Source of the DNA: Vagococcus zengguangii
GTDB taxonomy: Bacteria; Bacillota; Bacilli; Lactobacillales; Vagococcaceae
Assembly: GCF_005145005.1 (NCBI RefSeq)
Contig: NZ_CP039712.1
Location: forward strand, 961,001-1,025,000
DNA: 64,000 bases
Direction: 5' to 3'
Every line of letters begins with the position of its first letter. The first letter of the stretch is position 1. The notes under the pieces were generated by a model. It saw nothing but the letters and a program-made list of their open reading frames with translations. It was not told the DNA's origin and made no database searches. This document shows positions 42,097 through 51,805 of the stretch, in pieces. The translations under genes were made by a program, and so were the position numbers.

Positions 42097-42798
42097 ATGA
42101 GTTTTATTGAAGTTAATCATGTTTACAAGAAATATCACATGGGTGAAACAGAAATTATTGCGAATAATGATGTAAGTTTTACTATAGATCAAGGAGAACT
42201 AACAGTTATTTTAGGTCCAAGCGGGGCAGGAAAATCAACTGTATTAAATATGTTAGGTGGGATGGATGTTCCGACGTCAGGTGATATGTTAGTGGATGGA
42301 CAAAATATTGCTAAGTTTAGTGATAAGCAATTAACAGAGTATCGTCGTACAGATGTCGGCTTTGTTTTTCAGTTTTACAATTTAGTCCCTAATTTAACGG
42401 CGAAGGAAAATGTCGAATTGGCAACAGCTGTTTGTAAAGATGCGTTAAATGTTGAAGAAGTCTTAAACCAAGTAGGGTTAGGTCATCGTATGGCAAATTT
42501 TCCGGCGCAACTTTCAGGCGGTGAACAACAGCGTGTATCAATAGCAAGAGCCATTGCAAAGAACCCTAAAATGTTATTGTGTGATGAACCTACGGGTGCG
42601 TTAGATTTTGAAACAGGCAAACAAGTCTTACAATTGCTTCAAAATTTAAGTCGAGACTTTAATAAAACCATCTTAATTATTACGCATAATTCCGCAATTG
42701 CCCAGATGGCAGATAAAGTGATTCATATTAATGATGCCAGAGTAAAAAAAATAGAAATCAATGAACAACCGATCTCAGTTGATCAAATCGAATGGTAG
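42097..42798 (+). CDS. ABC transporter ATP-binding protein (MacB/LolD type)
   Basis: This 233-residue ATPase energises the adjacent FtsX-like permease. Walker A is LGPSGAGKST, the Q-loop FVFQFYNLVPNLTAKENVELA, the signature LSGGEQQRVSIARA, and Walker B MLLCDEPTGALD. The sequence is typical of the 3.A.1.122/134 type subfamily that serves lipoproteins, peptides or antibiotics. ATG 42097 follows TTAGGGAGG at good distance. It overlaps the possible first ATG of the permease, so the two are coupled. Confidence 0.92.
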   Translation: MSFIEVNHVYKKYHMGETEIIANNDVSFTIDQGELTVILGPSGAGKSTVLNMLGGMDVPTSGDMLVDGQNIAKFSDKQLTEYRRTDVGFVFQFYNLVPNLTAKENVELATAVCKDALNVEEVLNQVGLGHRMANFPAQLSGGEQQRVSIARAIAKNPKMLLCDEPTGALDFETGKQVLQLLQNLSRDFNKTILIITHNSAIAQMADKVIHINDARVKKIEINEQPISVDQIEW

Positions 42799-42809
42799 GT
42801 GACAGTTCA

Positions 42810-45551
42810 TTGAAAATAGATTTGTACCTTAAATCAACGTTTATAGATATAAAAAAATCACTAGGACGGTTTATCGCTGTCGTAATTATTATTTTGATGG
42901 GTGTCTTATTGTTTGTCGGTATTAAATCAGTTGGTCCCAACTTAGAATTAACTGCTGATAATTATTTTACAAAATATCATCTTTCAGATTTTCAAGTAGT
43001 TTCTACGCTAGGCTTAACCGAAGAAGAACAGCGAGTAGTTAGTGAACTTCCGGGTGCTCAAGTGGAGATGGGTCATAATTTTTCTTATATTGACGAAACC
43101 CATAACTTAATTTTACAAGTTTACAGCTATCAAACAGACACTAAGCAAAATAACTTAGAAGTGATGAAAGGCCATTTACCTCAAAAAGCGAATGAAGTAG
43201 TGGTAGATTATCAGCTAAAAGAGACGTATTCCATCGGAGACACATTAACGATTCAAGACGATAATTTGAAGCAGACAATTTATCAGGTGGTTGGTTATGT
43301 TCAAACCGCTCTGTACATGGATGTCGATGAACGTGGTGTCACTAATATTGGCGACGGTGTTGTCAAAGGCTTTGTTTATTTACCAGAAGAGAATTTTGAA
43401 ATGGACGCATATACCACGATGTATGTTTCGTTTAGTGAGTTGCAACAGGAAAGTAGTTTTTCTAAAGTTTATGAAACACGTTCTTTAGAAAAACAAACCG
43501 CGATTGAAGACGCATTAAACCCACGTCAAAGCGCTCGTCTAAATGAGATTAAGGCTGACGCACAGGCCGAACTTGATAAAAATCAAGCAGAGCTAAATGA
43601 TAAAACACAGCAACTAAATAACGGAATAAACCAGGTCGAAGCGGGTTTGTCTGAAATAACTAAACAGTATGATCAGTTGAAAGAACAATCTGACATGTTG
43701 GCAATGCAAATTGGCGAGAAGTTAGCAGTAAGTCAATTTGGTGATGGACTGACTCAATTGGCTGATAAAAAAGCAGAATTAACCCAACAGCTAGCTGATT
43801 TAACAGCTAATCAAACCGAACTAGCTGATGCACAACAACAATTAACGGATGCGCAAGCTGATTTAGATGAAATGAAAAAAGCCCGCTTTATCGTTAATAA
43901 CCAAGCAAGCAACCCTGGTTATACGGAATATCAAAGCTTATCAGAACGCATAGATGCGATTGCAAATGTCTTCCCGGTTTTCTTTTTCTTAATTGCGATT
44001 TTGATTACTTTTACAACCATTACACGGATGGTTGAAGAAAATCGTAAAGAAATTGGAACGCTAAAAGCGTTAGGTTATCGTAACGGTGAGATTGCAAGTA
44101 AATATATATTGTATACCTTATTAGCTGCATTTATCGGAACTACTCTTGGTGTATTAATTGGTGCAAAACTATTACCATTGGTCGTGTTCGAGATGCAAAA
44201 GGTTAACAATATTTTCCCAGTTTATACGACGAAATTTTTCCCTATCCCAATCTTAATTGCGGTCCTATCAGCTCTAGGTTCGACATTAGGTTCGGCCTTA
44301 CTAGTGTTATCCCGCAACTTACGTGAAAAACCAACCGCGCTTTTAATGCCCAAGGCACCTAAAGCAGGTAAACGCGTTTTCTTAGAGAAAATTACCCCTA
44401 TTTGGAATCGTTTGAATTTTTTTCAAAAAGTGACGTATCGTAATATTTTCAGGTATAAAGCGCGTATGATTCTGACAATCATGGGGATAGCAGGCTGTAC
44501 AGGCTTAATGATAGCAGGTTTTGGCTTGAATGATTCGATTTCAGCGCCTGTCGATAAACAATTCAATGAATTGGTGCATTACCAGGCAATTGTTTCGTTA
44601 AGCGAGGAAGGTAACGTTGATAAAGCAACGGCAATTTTAAACGAGCATTCCCAAGTGAATGAAGTGATGCCGGTCTATTCAGAGCAAATGACGATTCGTG
44701 AGAAGCATAAAGCTGGTCAATTTGCGACAGTGACCATCACCGATGATTTAACCGATTTAGAAAAATTTGTGACGCTACATGACGAAAAAACAGGTAAGAA
44801 ACGAAACGTGCCTGAAACCGGTGTGTTGATTAGTCCTCGAATTGCTAAAACTTATGAAGTAGCGGTTGGGGATTCGTTAGCACTTGAAACAAGCGAAGGT
44901 ACTCTTATCGAAGTAAAAATTAAAGGAATGATTGAAAACTATTTAGGCCACGTTATTTATATGACTCAAACCTATTATGAATCAGTTATGAAGCAACCTA
45001 TTACTGCCAATACATTACTAGTCAAGACGGAGAAACAGACAAACAAACAAGAACAATCATTGGCAGAGGAACTAATTGATAGTGGTGCGGTTCTAAATAC
45101 AACCTACATTTCTGATCAGATTGCTAAACAAGCCATTGCATCTGAAAGTTTAGGTTCGATCGTCGCAATTTTTATTATCTTGTCAGGTACATTGGCATTT
45201 GTAGTGCTTTATAACTTAACAAACATCAACATTTCAGAACGTGAACGTGAACTTGCCACAATTAAAGTGTTAGGTTTTTATGATAAAGAAGTGACGATGC
45301 ATATTATTCGAGAGAATGTCGTGTTTACGATTATTGGTATATTAATAGGCTTTGTTGTAGGACAAGTTTTAACGTGGTTTATTTTGACGATGGCTAGTTC
45401 AGATATGATGGTCTTCCCAATGATTATTAAACGGAACGGTTACTTAATTTCCGCATTAATGACTGCCATTTTTTCTGGGATTGTCATGTGGGTGACACAT
45501 GTTAAATTGAAACACATTAATATGATTGAAGCCTTAAAATCTAACGAATAG
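42810..45551 (+). CDS. FtsX-family ABC permease, large
   Basis: The 913-residue permease has an N-terminal helix (RFIAVVIIILMGVLLFVGI), a large extracellular domain that includes a coiled coil (about 235-365, repeated Gln/Leu/Asp with LNDKTQQLNNGINQVEAGL), and two FtsX core units with three helices each (about 390-490 and 770-905). TTG 42810 is preferred, 8 bases after TAGGTGA; ATG 42792 overlaps the ATPase gene end. Large coiled-coil permeases of this kind take part in cell-envelope stress or export. The substrate is unknown. Confidence 0.85.
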   Translation: MKIDLYLKSTFIDIKKSLGRFIAVVIIILMGVLLFVGIKSVGPNLELTADNYFTKYHLSDFQVVSTLGLTEEEQRVVSELPGAQVEMGHNFSYIDETHNLILQVYSYQTDTKQNNLEVMKGHLPQKANEVVVDYQLKETYSIGDTLTIQDDNLKQTIYQVVGYVQTALYMDVDERGVTNIGDGVVKGFVYLPEENFEMDAYTTMYVSFSELQQESSFSKVYETRSLEKQTAIEDALNPRQSARLNEIKADAQAELDKNQAELNDKTQQLNNGINQVEAGLSEITKQYDQLKEQSDMLAMQIGEKLAVSQFGDGLTQLADKKAELTQQLADLTANQTELADAQQQLTDAQADLDEMKKARFIVNNQASNPGYTEYQSLSERIDAIANVFPVFFFLIAILITFTTITRMVEENRKEIGTLKALGYRNGEIASKYILYTLLAAFIGTTLGVLIGAKLLPLVVFEMQKVNNIFPVYTTKFFPIPILIAVLSALGSTLGSALLVLSRNLREKPTALLMPKAPKAGKRVFLEKITPIWNRLNFFQKVTYRNIFRYKARMILTIMGIAGCTGLMIAGFGLNDSISAPVDKQFNELVHYQAIVSLSEEGNVDKATAILNEHSQVNEVMPVYSEQMTIREKHKAGQFATVTITDDLTDLEKFVTLHDEKTGKKRNVPETGVLISPRIAKTYEVAVGDSLALETSEGTLIEVKIKGMIENYLGHVIYMTQTYYESVMKQPITANTLLVKTEKQTNKQEQSLAEELIDSGAVLNTTYISDQIAKQAIASESLGSIVAIFIILSGTLAFVVLYNLTNINISERERELATIKVLGFYDKEVTMHIIRENVVFTIIGILIGFVVGQVLTWFILTMASSDMMVFPMIIKRNGYLISALMTAIFSGIVMWVTHVKLKHINMIEALKSNE

Positions 45552-45556
45552 GCAAC

Positions 45557-45599
45557 AACCACAAGGAAGAATCTAGGTTCTTTTTTGTGGTTTTTTTTT
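45557..45599 (+). terminator. Terminator of the ABC transporter operon
   Basis: AACCACAA (45557-45564) pairs with TTGTGGTT (45585-45592), with an inner GAA/TTC-rich extension, followed by nine T. Confidence 0.85.
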
Positions 45600-45637
45600 G
45601 AATATGTTACACTATTTGTAAGAAAGAGGGGGATAAA

Positions 45638-46504
45638 ATGAAAGAGAAAAAACCTTTTTATATTAATGGCTATATTGGAATATTAGCACTAGTTGTGATG
45701 TTATTGTTGGGTATCTTTTTATTTTATAAAGGTGTGTCAAATGATCAGTTTAGTAATGTTGTGGTCGCGATTATCTTATGGATTATTTCGTTACTGTTTT
45801 TAAGTTCATTAACGATTATACAACCTAATCAAGCGCGAGCAGTCTTATTTTTCGGTCAATATTTAGGCACAATCAAAGAAAGTGGTCTATTTATTACGGT
45901 CCCACTAACTGAGAAAAAAGATGTGTCATTAAAAGTGAAGAACTTCAATAGTTCAGTCTTGAAAGTAAATGATTCGGATGGGAACCCGATTGAAATTTCC
46001 GCAGTTGTGGTTTACCGTGTTGTTGATACGGCAAAAGCTTTATTCGACGTTGATCGTTATTCAAACTTCGTTGAAATCCAAAGTGAAACAGCCATTCGTC
46101 ATATTGCAACACAGTATCCGTATGACACGTTTAACGATGGTGATTTAACTTTACGTGGGAACACGAATGAAGTTTCAGAAGAATTGAAAAAAGAATTGGA
46201 TGAGCGTTTATCAGTTGCCGGTGTAGAAGTGATTGAAACACGTTTAAACCATTTAGCTTATGCAACAGAAATTGCGAGTGCCATGTTACAACGTCAGCAA
46301 GCTAAGGCAATTTTATCCGCTCGTCAAACGATTGTTGAGGGAGCTGTGTCGATGACGCAAATGGCACTTGAACAAATTCAAGAAGGTCAAGAAATTAATT
46401 TTACAGACGATCGAAAAGTTCAATTGATTAACAATTTATTAGTATCGATTATTACAGACAAAGGAACACAGCCAGTCATCAATACTGGGGACGTTTCTGA
46501 ATAG
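45638..46504 (+). CDS. SPFH/band 7 membrane protein
   Basis: The 288-residue protein has two N-terminal membrane helices (about 9-29 and 40-60) and then an SPFH domain (RAVLFFGQYLGTIKESGLF ... EISAVVVYRVVDTAKALF ... ATQYPYDTF), with a helical C-terminal part (SAMLQRQQAKAILSARQTIVEGAV). Such proteins act as flotillin-like scaffolds in membranes. GAAAGAGGGGG precedes ATG 45638. It is followed 10 bases later by a LURP-one-like gene, so the two form an operon. Confidence 0.88.
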   Translation: MKEKKPFYINGYIGILALVVMLLLGIFLFYKGVSNDQFSNVVVAIILWIISLLFLSSLTIIQPNQARAVLFFGQYLGTIKESGLFITVPLTEKKDVSLKVKNFNSSVLKVNDSDGNPIEISAVVVYRVVDTAKALFDVDRYSNFVEIQSETAIRHIATQYPYDTFNDGDLTLRGNTNEVSEELKKELDERLSVAGVEVIETRLNHLAYATEIASAMLQRQQAKAILSARQTIVEGAVSMTQMALEQIQEGQEINFTDDRKVQLINNLLVSIITDKGTQPVINTGDVSE

Positions 46505-46514
46505 GAGAGAGCCA

Positions 46515-47018
46515 ATGACGACGTTATATATGAAGCAAAAACTTATATCAATCGGGGAAAAATTTACCATTACCGATGAAAAAGGTCGTGCTAAATATTA
46601 TGTTGAGGGTAGTTTGTTGAAAGTACCAAAAACTTTTACAATATATAATGAGAACAAACAGAAGATTGGTAAAGTGAGTAAAAAACTTGTTTCAATCTTG
46701 CCTAAATTTGACGTAGAGGTTGAAGGACAACCTGCTATGAGTATTGAAAAGCAGATTAGTTTGATGAAAGCCAAATATGAGATTAAAGGTAATGGCATAA
46801 CAGTTAAAGGGAACCTATTAGACATGGATTTTTCTGTATTAAAGAACGGTCGTAAAGTAGGATCGATTAGTAAAAAGTGGATTAGTATTGGAGACAGTTA
46901 TGAAATCAATATCGTTGATACTGGTTTAGAGGAAGTAATGGTCTCAATTGTAGTCGCAATTGATTATGTCAAAGCAAGTAATGACAAGTCCAACCAAACA
47001 AATAATCAAACAAATTAA
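46515..47018 (+). CDS. LURP-one-related (YxjI-like) protein
   Basis: The 167-residue soluble protein has the tubby-like LURP-one pattern: MKQKLISIGEKFTITDEKGRAKYYVEGSLL, a middle GKVSKKLVSILPKFDV repeat, and GSISKKWISIGDSYEINI. Function is unknown; the fold resembles phospholipid scramblases. The C-terminus is a short Asn/Gln/Lys tail (KSNQTNNQTN). It probably works with the SPFH membrane protein upstream. Confidence 0.8.
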   Translation: MTTLYMKQKLISIGEKFTITDEKGRAKYYVEGSLLKVPKTFTIYNENKQKIGKVSKKLVSILPKFDVEVEGQPAMSIEKQISLMKAKYEIKGNGITVKGNLLDMDFSVLKNGRKVGSISKKWISIGDSYEINIVDTGLEEVMVSIVVAIDYVKASNDKSNQTNNQTN

Positions 47019-47031
47019 TTAGATTCTTATA

Positions 47032-47070
47032 AATACGTCGTGTAAATTAACTTTTACGGCGTATTTTTTA
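47032..47070 (+). terminator. Terminator after the LURP-one-like gene
   Basis: AATACGTCG...TAAA pairs with TTTTACGGCGTATT with a small bulge, then T. Confidence 0.7.
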
Positions 47071-47247
47071 TAGGCAAGATACTATTTTTAATAAAAAATA
47101 ATTTGATGGCATTATGTTTATAATACGTTAGGATGTGAAAATTCTAATAAATATGTAACTTTGATTATTGTTGATGAATATTGATACATGCTTTGATATA
47201 ATAGGAAGTGAACTAAAATAGTGAGTTTAGGAAAGGTATGTGATTTC

Positions 47248-48588
47248 ATGGAAAAATTTATTACAAAGGCACATTTGGATGATGCGCTAGATACTTTATC
47301 AACCTTAATTTCTTATCCATCAGTTTTAGATGAAGAGGCGACGACAACACCCTTTGGACAAGATATTCAAGATTGTTTAGAAGTAACTTTAGATTTCTTT
47401 AAAAAAGAAGGGTTTGAAACATTTATTGATCCTGACGGTTACTATGGTTATGCAGAAATTGGTGAAGGTGATTTATTTGCCGTTCTGTGCCATTTAGATG
47501 TTGTGCCAGCGGGGGACCCTTCAAAATGGAGTGTTGACCCGTTTAAAGCAGAAATCAAGAACGATGCAATTTATGGACGAGGCACGCAAGATAATAAAGG
47601 TCCTGCGATTGCTTCTTACTATGGATTGAAAGCAGTACTTGATAAGGGCTATCAACTGAAACATAAAATTCGCTATATCTTCGGAACGGATGAAGAAAAC
47701 TTATGGCGTTGTATGAATAAATACTGTGAGGAACAACCTGTTGCAAAAATGGGCTTTGCTCCAGATTCTAAGTTCCCATTAAATTTCGCTGAAAAAGGGT
47801 TATTACAGTTTAATCTTAAAGGCACAGGACAAACTGATTTCGTATTAGAAGGTGGAAAAGCCTTAAACGTTGTACCGGAATTAGCAACCTATCAAGGAAC
47901 AAAAGTTGCAGACGTTGTGAGTGAACTAGAAACATTAGGTTATAAATTTGAGTCAAACACTTCAACTGTTAAAGTATTTGGTAAAGCGACACATTCAAAA
48001 GATGCGCCTATCGGAATTAATGCTATTACACGTTTAGCCGAAGCGTTACATTCACTTTATCCAGACAACAAAGCGTTAGAATTATTAGGTGGTGTTATCA
48101 AAGGTGATGCGAATGGTGTTAGTGCCATTGGTGAAGTTAAGGATGAACCATCGGGCTTAATGACCATGAATATTGCGAAAGTAACAATGAATGCTGATGA
48201 AACAACTATTAGTGTGGATATCCGTTACCCTGTTACTTTAGAAAAAGAAGACTTGGTCGCTAAATTAGAAACTTTAGCTACTAAATATGATTTAGTGTAT
48301 GAAGAATATGATTATTTAGCACCACTATACGTACCTGTTGATTCAGAATTAGTGTCAACTTTATTAGCGGCTTATCGTGATGTATCTGGCGATACTGAGT
48401 CAGCTCCGATTGCTTCAGGAGGCGCAACTTATGCCCGCACAATGCCGAATTGTGTAGCGTTTGGTGCGATGTTTGAAGACACAGTAGAGCTGTTTCATCA
48501 AATAGATGAATGTTGGACGTTTAATGACATGGAACGCGCCATGGATGTTTATGCCGAAGCATTCTACCGTCTATGTGTGACAAAATAA
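47248..48588 (+). CDS. M20-family dipeptidase (Sapep/PepV-like)
   Basis: The 446-residue zinc peptidase cleaves dipeptides in the cytoplasm. Metal and catalytic motifs are CHLDVVPAGD (His, Asp), YGRGTQDNKGP (bridging Asp), GTDEENLWRC (catalytic Glu pair), FAPDSKFP (Asp) and ELFHQIDECW (last His). Between them is a long lid domain. ATG 47248 begins the conserved region after TAGGAAAGG; the longer frame from GTG 47221 lacks a site. TATAAT with an upstream TG (47194-47202) is a probable promoter. Confidence 0.88.
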   Translation: MEKFITKAHLDDALDTLSTLISYPSVLDEEATTTPFGQDIQDCLEVTLDFFKKEGFETFIDPDGYYGYAEIGEGDLFAVLCHLDVVPAGDPSKWSVDPFKAEIKNDAIYGRGTQDNKGPAIASYYGLKAVLDKGYQLKHKIRYIFGTDEENLWRCMNKYCEEQPVAKMGFAPDSKFPLNFAEKGLLQFNLKGTGQTDFVLEGGKALNVVPELATYQGTKVADVVSELETLGYKFESNTSTVKVFGKATHSKDAPIGINAITRLAEALHSLYPDNKALELLGGVIKGDANGVSAIGEVKDEPSGLMTMNIAKVTMNADETTISVDIRYPVTLEKEDLVAKLETLATKYDLVYEEYDYLAPLYVPVDSELVSTLLAAYRDVSGDTESAPIASGGATYARTMPNCVAFGAMFEDTVELFHQIDECWTFNDMERAMDVYAEAFYRLCVTK

Positions 48589-48628
48589 AAATAAGAGGTA
48601 TGATCGTTACGATCATACCTCTTATTTT
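48587..48628. terminator. Bidirectional terminator between the dipeptidase and yccF-like genes
   Basis: A long stem (AATAAGAGGTATGATCG with its complement) has A and T tracts on either side. It starts inside the stop region of the dipeptidase gene. Confidence 0.9.
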
Positions 48629-48995
48629 AATATCTGGTGACCACTTGTTTACCAAACGGCATCAATGCTAGTCCGGCTAATTTAAATGATTGCTTGGCAA
48701 AAGGTATTCCGATGATTGTAATCATCAATATCAGACCACTAATCAGATGTCCAAGAGCGATTGGTAACCCACTGAAGATTAACCAAATAATATTGATTAA
48801 AAAATTAAAGCCGCCCCCGGTATCAATCACCTCTTTACCAAATGGCCAAAAACTTAATCCAGCTAGTTTAAAACATTGTAAACCAATTGGAATTCCGATA
48901 ATGGTGACACACCACAATACCCCAGCTATTAACCAACTTAATCCTCCGATGAATCCTCCAAAGATAAACCAAATAATATTTCCTAAAAAACTCAT
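48627..48995 (-). CDS. YccF-family membrane protein
   Basis: The 122-residue protein is made of two similar halves, each with NIIWxIFxG, a glycine-rich helix, and TIIGIPxGxQxFKLAGLxxxPFGK. This double YccF domain gives about four membrane segments. The function is not known. ATG 48995 follows GAGGAGTG; an upstream ATG at 49010 lies before it. Confidence 0.88.
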   Translation of the reverse strand: MSFLGNIIWFIFGGFIGGLSWLIAGVLWCVTIIGIPIGLQCFKLAGLSFWPFGKEVIDTGGGFNFLINIIWLIFSGLPIALGHLISGLILMITIIGIPFAKQSFKLAGLALMPFGKQVVTRY

Positions 48996-49267
48996 GTTAT
49001 CACTCCTCAAGCGTCATGTTGTTATAAAAAAGTGTATCACTATATTCATCAAATAGATAGATTTGAACGGTAAAATCATTCTTTAGACGGAGGAATAATC
49101 AGTCTCGAGTTGTTGAGAAAGTTCGGTTTTTGTTGATTTATTAATTGATGATGAGAATTTAATCGATATCGAAACTTTTTTTAGTCTCTGGGGTTTTTTA
49201 GGCTATTTTTTTCATGAAAAATATTGTAGGATAGATAGGTAGAAAACAGTAGATAGGAGGATTTGTA

Positions 49268-50179
49268 ATGAATCGTTTTCATGAATTTAGCATTAAACAT
49301 GAATTGTTAACACGAAGCTTGATTATTATTGTTTCGTCAATTATTGGTTCAATTGGATTAAATATGTTTTTAATTCCTGCCAATGTATTTTCAGCAGGGG
49401 TCAATGGGGTGGCACAGTTAGTGTCTGGATTTTTAGATATGAAATTTAATCTTTCTATCGATACAGGCGTGTTAATCTTTCTATTTAATATTCCCATCTT
49501 CTTAATTGGATGGTTGAAATTAGGGGCAAAAGCCACGATTTATAGTTTTTTTTCAGTTTTAACTTTTTCACTATTTGCAATGATTATTCCGGTACAAGTT
49601 ATTGTACAAGATGTATTACTTAATACGATTATTGGTGGTCTCCTAATCGGGATTGGTTCAGCTTATTGCTTGAAATACGGTTTCACAACAGGAGGATTTG
49701 ATTTGTTATCTGTTATCATTTCAAAAGTAACAGGTAAGTCAGTTGGTAGCATGATGTTCTTGATGAACTTGCTAGTGATTGCTGGAGCAGGTTTCTTATA
49801 TGATTGGACACAAGCTATTTATACAATTATTTCAATTTATGTTTTAAGCACAGTAGTAGATAAAATTCATACAAGTGGCCATAAGCTTACGGTATTCATC
49901 GTTACTAGCAAAGAAGATGAACTATTAGAAGCCTTTAAGAAAAGTATTGTTCGTGGCGTAACAGTTTTACCAGGTAGAGGTGGATACACTGGTAAAAATC
50001 GATCAGTCTTTATGATAGTCATCAATCGTTATGAGTTATATGACATTGAGAAGCTTTTAAGACAAGTTGATGAAAAAGCCTTTGTTAATATTTTACCTAC
50101 TGAAGTAGTGTTAGGTGAGTTTTGGACGCCAGAACAACAAAAAGCAATGCTGAGTTTAGCTAAAGGTCAGATGGAATAA
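49268..50179 (+). CDS. YitT-family membrane protein (DUF2179 C-terminal domain)
   Basis: The 303-residue protein has five or six membrane helices (residues 15-200; IGLNMFLIPANVFSAGVNGVAQL and CLKYGFTTGGFDLLSVI are typical) and a C-terminal soluble DUF2179 domain (HKLTVFIVTSKEDELLEAF ... RGVTVLPGRGGYTGKNRSVFMIVINRYEL). Transported substrate is unknown. AGGAGG precedes ATG 49268. The 272 bases before it hold only a probable promoter and no gene. Confidence 0.9.
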   Translation: MNRFHEFSIKHELLTRSLIIIVSSIIGSIGLNMFLIPANVFSAGVNGVAQLVSGFLDMKFNLSIDTGVLIFLFNIPIFLIGWLKLGAKATIYSFFSVLTFSLFAMIIPVQVIVQDVLLNTIIGGLLIGIGSAYCLKYGFTTGGFDLLSVIISKVTGKSVGSMMFLMNLLVIAGAGFLYDWTQAIYTIISIYVLSTVVDKIHTSGHKLTVFIVTSKEDELLEAFKKSIVRGVTVLPGRGGYTGKNRSVFMIVINRYELYDIEKLLRQVDEKAFVNILPTEVVLGEFWTPEQQKAMLSLAKGQME

Positions 50180-50239
50180 TCTGGCATACATGTGGTAAAA
50201 TAAAGGCAACTGATACTAGCAAAGAAATGAGGGACTTCA

Positions 50240-50575
50240 ATGTCAGAACAAAATTGGACAGAAGCACAGATCGAAGATATTAAAGAGCGTATTTTAGCAG
50301 CACTTGAAACAGTAATCGATCCAGAGTTAGGGATTGACATCGTAAACCTTGGTTTAATTTATGAAGTAGAATTTGGGACAGACGGCAATTGTTTAGTGAA
50401 GATGACCTTAACCACAATGGGTTGCCCATTAGCCGATGTTATTACTGAAGAAATTCATGAAGCATTGAAAGATGTGGAAGAAGTGAAAAATACAGAAGTG
50501 AAGTTAGTCTGGTATCCTGCTTGGACAACGGATCGCATGAGCCGTTATGCGCGTATTGCTTTGGGGATTCGATAA
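50240..50575 (+). CDS. SufT/MIP18-like iron-sulfur assembly factor (DUF59)
   Basis: The 111-residue protein has a single MIP18/DUF59 domain: ALETVIDPELGIDIVNLGLIYEV, the reactive Cys in TTMGCPLAD, and a C-terminal VKLVWYPAWTTDRMSRYARIALGI. Relatives help mature Fe-S proteins. AATGAGGG precedes ATG 50240. It is the last core-type gene before the accessory region. Confidence 0.87.
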   Translation: MSEQNWTEAQIEDIKERILAALETVIDPELGIDIVNLGLIYEVEFGTDGNCLVKMTLTTMGCPLADVITEEIHEALKDVEEVKNTEVKLVWYPAWTTDRMSRYARIALGIR

Positions 50576-50600
50576 CCGTATTTTGATTTTAATTATTGCT

Positions 50601-50633
50601 ATATAAGGGTTTGTACGCCCTTATATTTTTTTT
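50601..50633 (+). terminator. Terminator of the SufT-like gene
   Basis: ATATAAGGG (50601-50609) pairs with CCCTTATAT (50618-50626), then T. Confidence 0.85.
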
Positions 50634-50722
50634 GTCCTCTCATTAAGTTAGATGTCCGTGTTAAAGGGTCGGACTCCGGGTATTCGGAGTGTATGAGTAA
50701 ATATTTTGTTATTTTATAGATT

Positions 50723-50771
50723 AAAAAGCCGTTTTTCTTTGATTAAATCATAAGAAAGGATGGCTTTTTTT
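50723..50771 (+). terminator. Strong hairpin with T tract directly before the recombinase start
   Basis: AAAAAGCC (50723-50730) pairs with GGCTTTTT (50762-50769), with an inner TTTCTTTGAT / ATCATAAGAAA stem. The T tract ends two bases before ATG 50774. Another small hairpin with two alternative pairings (GTCCG/CGGAC and ACTCCG/CGGAGT) lies at 50654-50690. The layout recalls attenuation. Confidence 0.75.
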
Positions 50772-50773
50772 GT

Positions 50774-51769
50774 ATGGAAAAAATTAGGTTGGAAGAATTG
50801 ATCACGGAGCTGGATTTTACAGATCGAGCAAGAGGTTTGTCACCGAAGACTTTGAAGAAGAATAAAAAAGCGTTGAAATTATTTCGAGAATACATTTGGA
50901 AGGAATTTGGAGTAGAAGAGATGGGAGAGGTTTCGACACATATGATTCGTTCTTATTTGATTTATCGTAAGGAAAAATGTGGAAATAAAGAAACCTATAT
51001 CAATAGTCACTTGAGGAGTATTAGAGCACTCTATCGTTACGCCGTTGATGAAGAATATTTGAAAGAATTTGAGAACCCGACAAATCGGGTTAAGTGGATG
51101 AAGGAAGCAAGTCCGGTCATTATAACTTTTAGCGATGATGAAATGAAATCGATGTTAAATTATGTAGATAAACAAAGACAGAACAAATTAGCGAGATATG
51201 ACGAATTTCATTTAGGCTATATGACAGAATTTCTACGTGAAAGAGATAAGTTGCTGATTATGGTTTTAGCAGATTCTGGTCTTCGTGCATCAGAAATTTG
51301 TGGTTTAACTGATGCGACATATAACCAACACGGTATTCATGTTGTGGAAGGTAAAGGGAAAAAAGGTCGTGTGGTATTTGTATCACCACTTGTTTTGAAA
51401 CAAAAAATGAAGTATGACCGAGCAAAAAGTCGATACTTTGATTCTGTTGATTACAATGTAAAAAAATCCGTATTTGTAACACGTAAAGGTAGTAAATACT
51501 CAGTAGATATGATGGAAAGAGATGTAAAACGTATTGCAGTCCATGCAGGTGTTAGACAAGAGGTTCGAGCAAGTCCTCACACCTTTCGACATTATTTTAC
51601 TCAAAGTTTGGTGAGATATGGAACAGACATTTATACGATACAACGCTTGATTGGACATAGCTCGATTAAAACGACAGAAGTTTATCTTAATAGCTTGGTT
51701 AATGAGGTGGTGATAAAAAAGGGATTATCGGCCAGTCCATTGATGAATTTATATGAGTTAGAGAGTTAA
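50774..51769 (+). CDS. Tyrosine recombinase (XerC/D-like integrase)
   Basis: The 331-residue site-specific recombinase has an N-terminal SAM-like core-binding domain (about 1-110, SPKTLKKNKKALKLFREYI) and a catalytic domain with R171 (DSGLRASEIC), a Lys near 194-197, H269-x-x-R272 (SPHTFRHYF), H295 (LIGHSS) and Tyr304 (TTEVYLN). All catalytic residues are present. ATG 50774 has no ribosome-binding site other than AAGAAAGGA, which is 13 bases away inside a terminator arm. It stands in front of a type I R-M locus, where such enzymes can shuffle hsdS; it might equally be a relic integrase. Confidence 0.9.
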   Translation: MEKIRLEELITELDFTDRARGLSPKTLKKNKKALKLFREYIWKEFGVEEMGEVSTHMIRSYLIYRKEKCGNKETYINSHLRSIRALYRYAVDEEYLKEFENPTNRVKWMKEASPVIITFSDDEMKSMLNYVDKQRQNKLARYDEFHLGYMTEFLRERDKLLIMVLADSGLRASEICGLTDATYNQHGIHVVEGKGKKGRVVFVSPLVLKQKMKYDRAKSRYFDSVDYNVKKSVFVTRKGSKYSVDMMERDVKRIAVHAGVRQEVRASPHTFRHYFTQSLVRYGTDIYTIQRLIGHSSIKTTEVYLNSLVNEVVIKKGLSASPLMNLYELES

Positions 51770-51805
51770 GCAGACATAAAAACTAATATAATAGGAGAGT
51801 GCCAA

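Noticed and set aside
48637-49056. 139-codon plus-strand frame over the yccF-like gene
   Set aside because: It is antisense to a protein with a clear double YccF domain and has no start signal.
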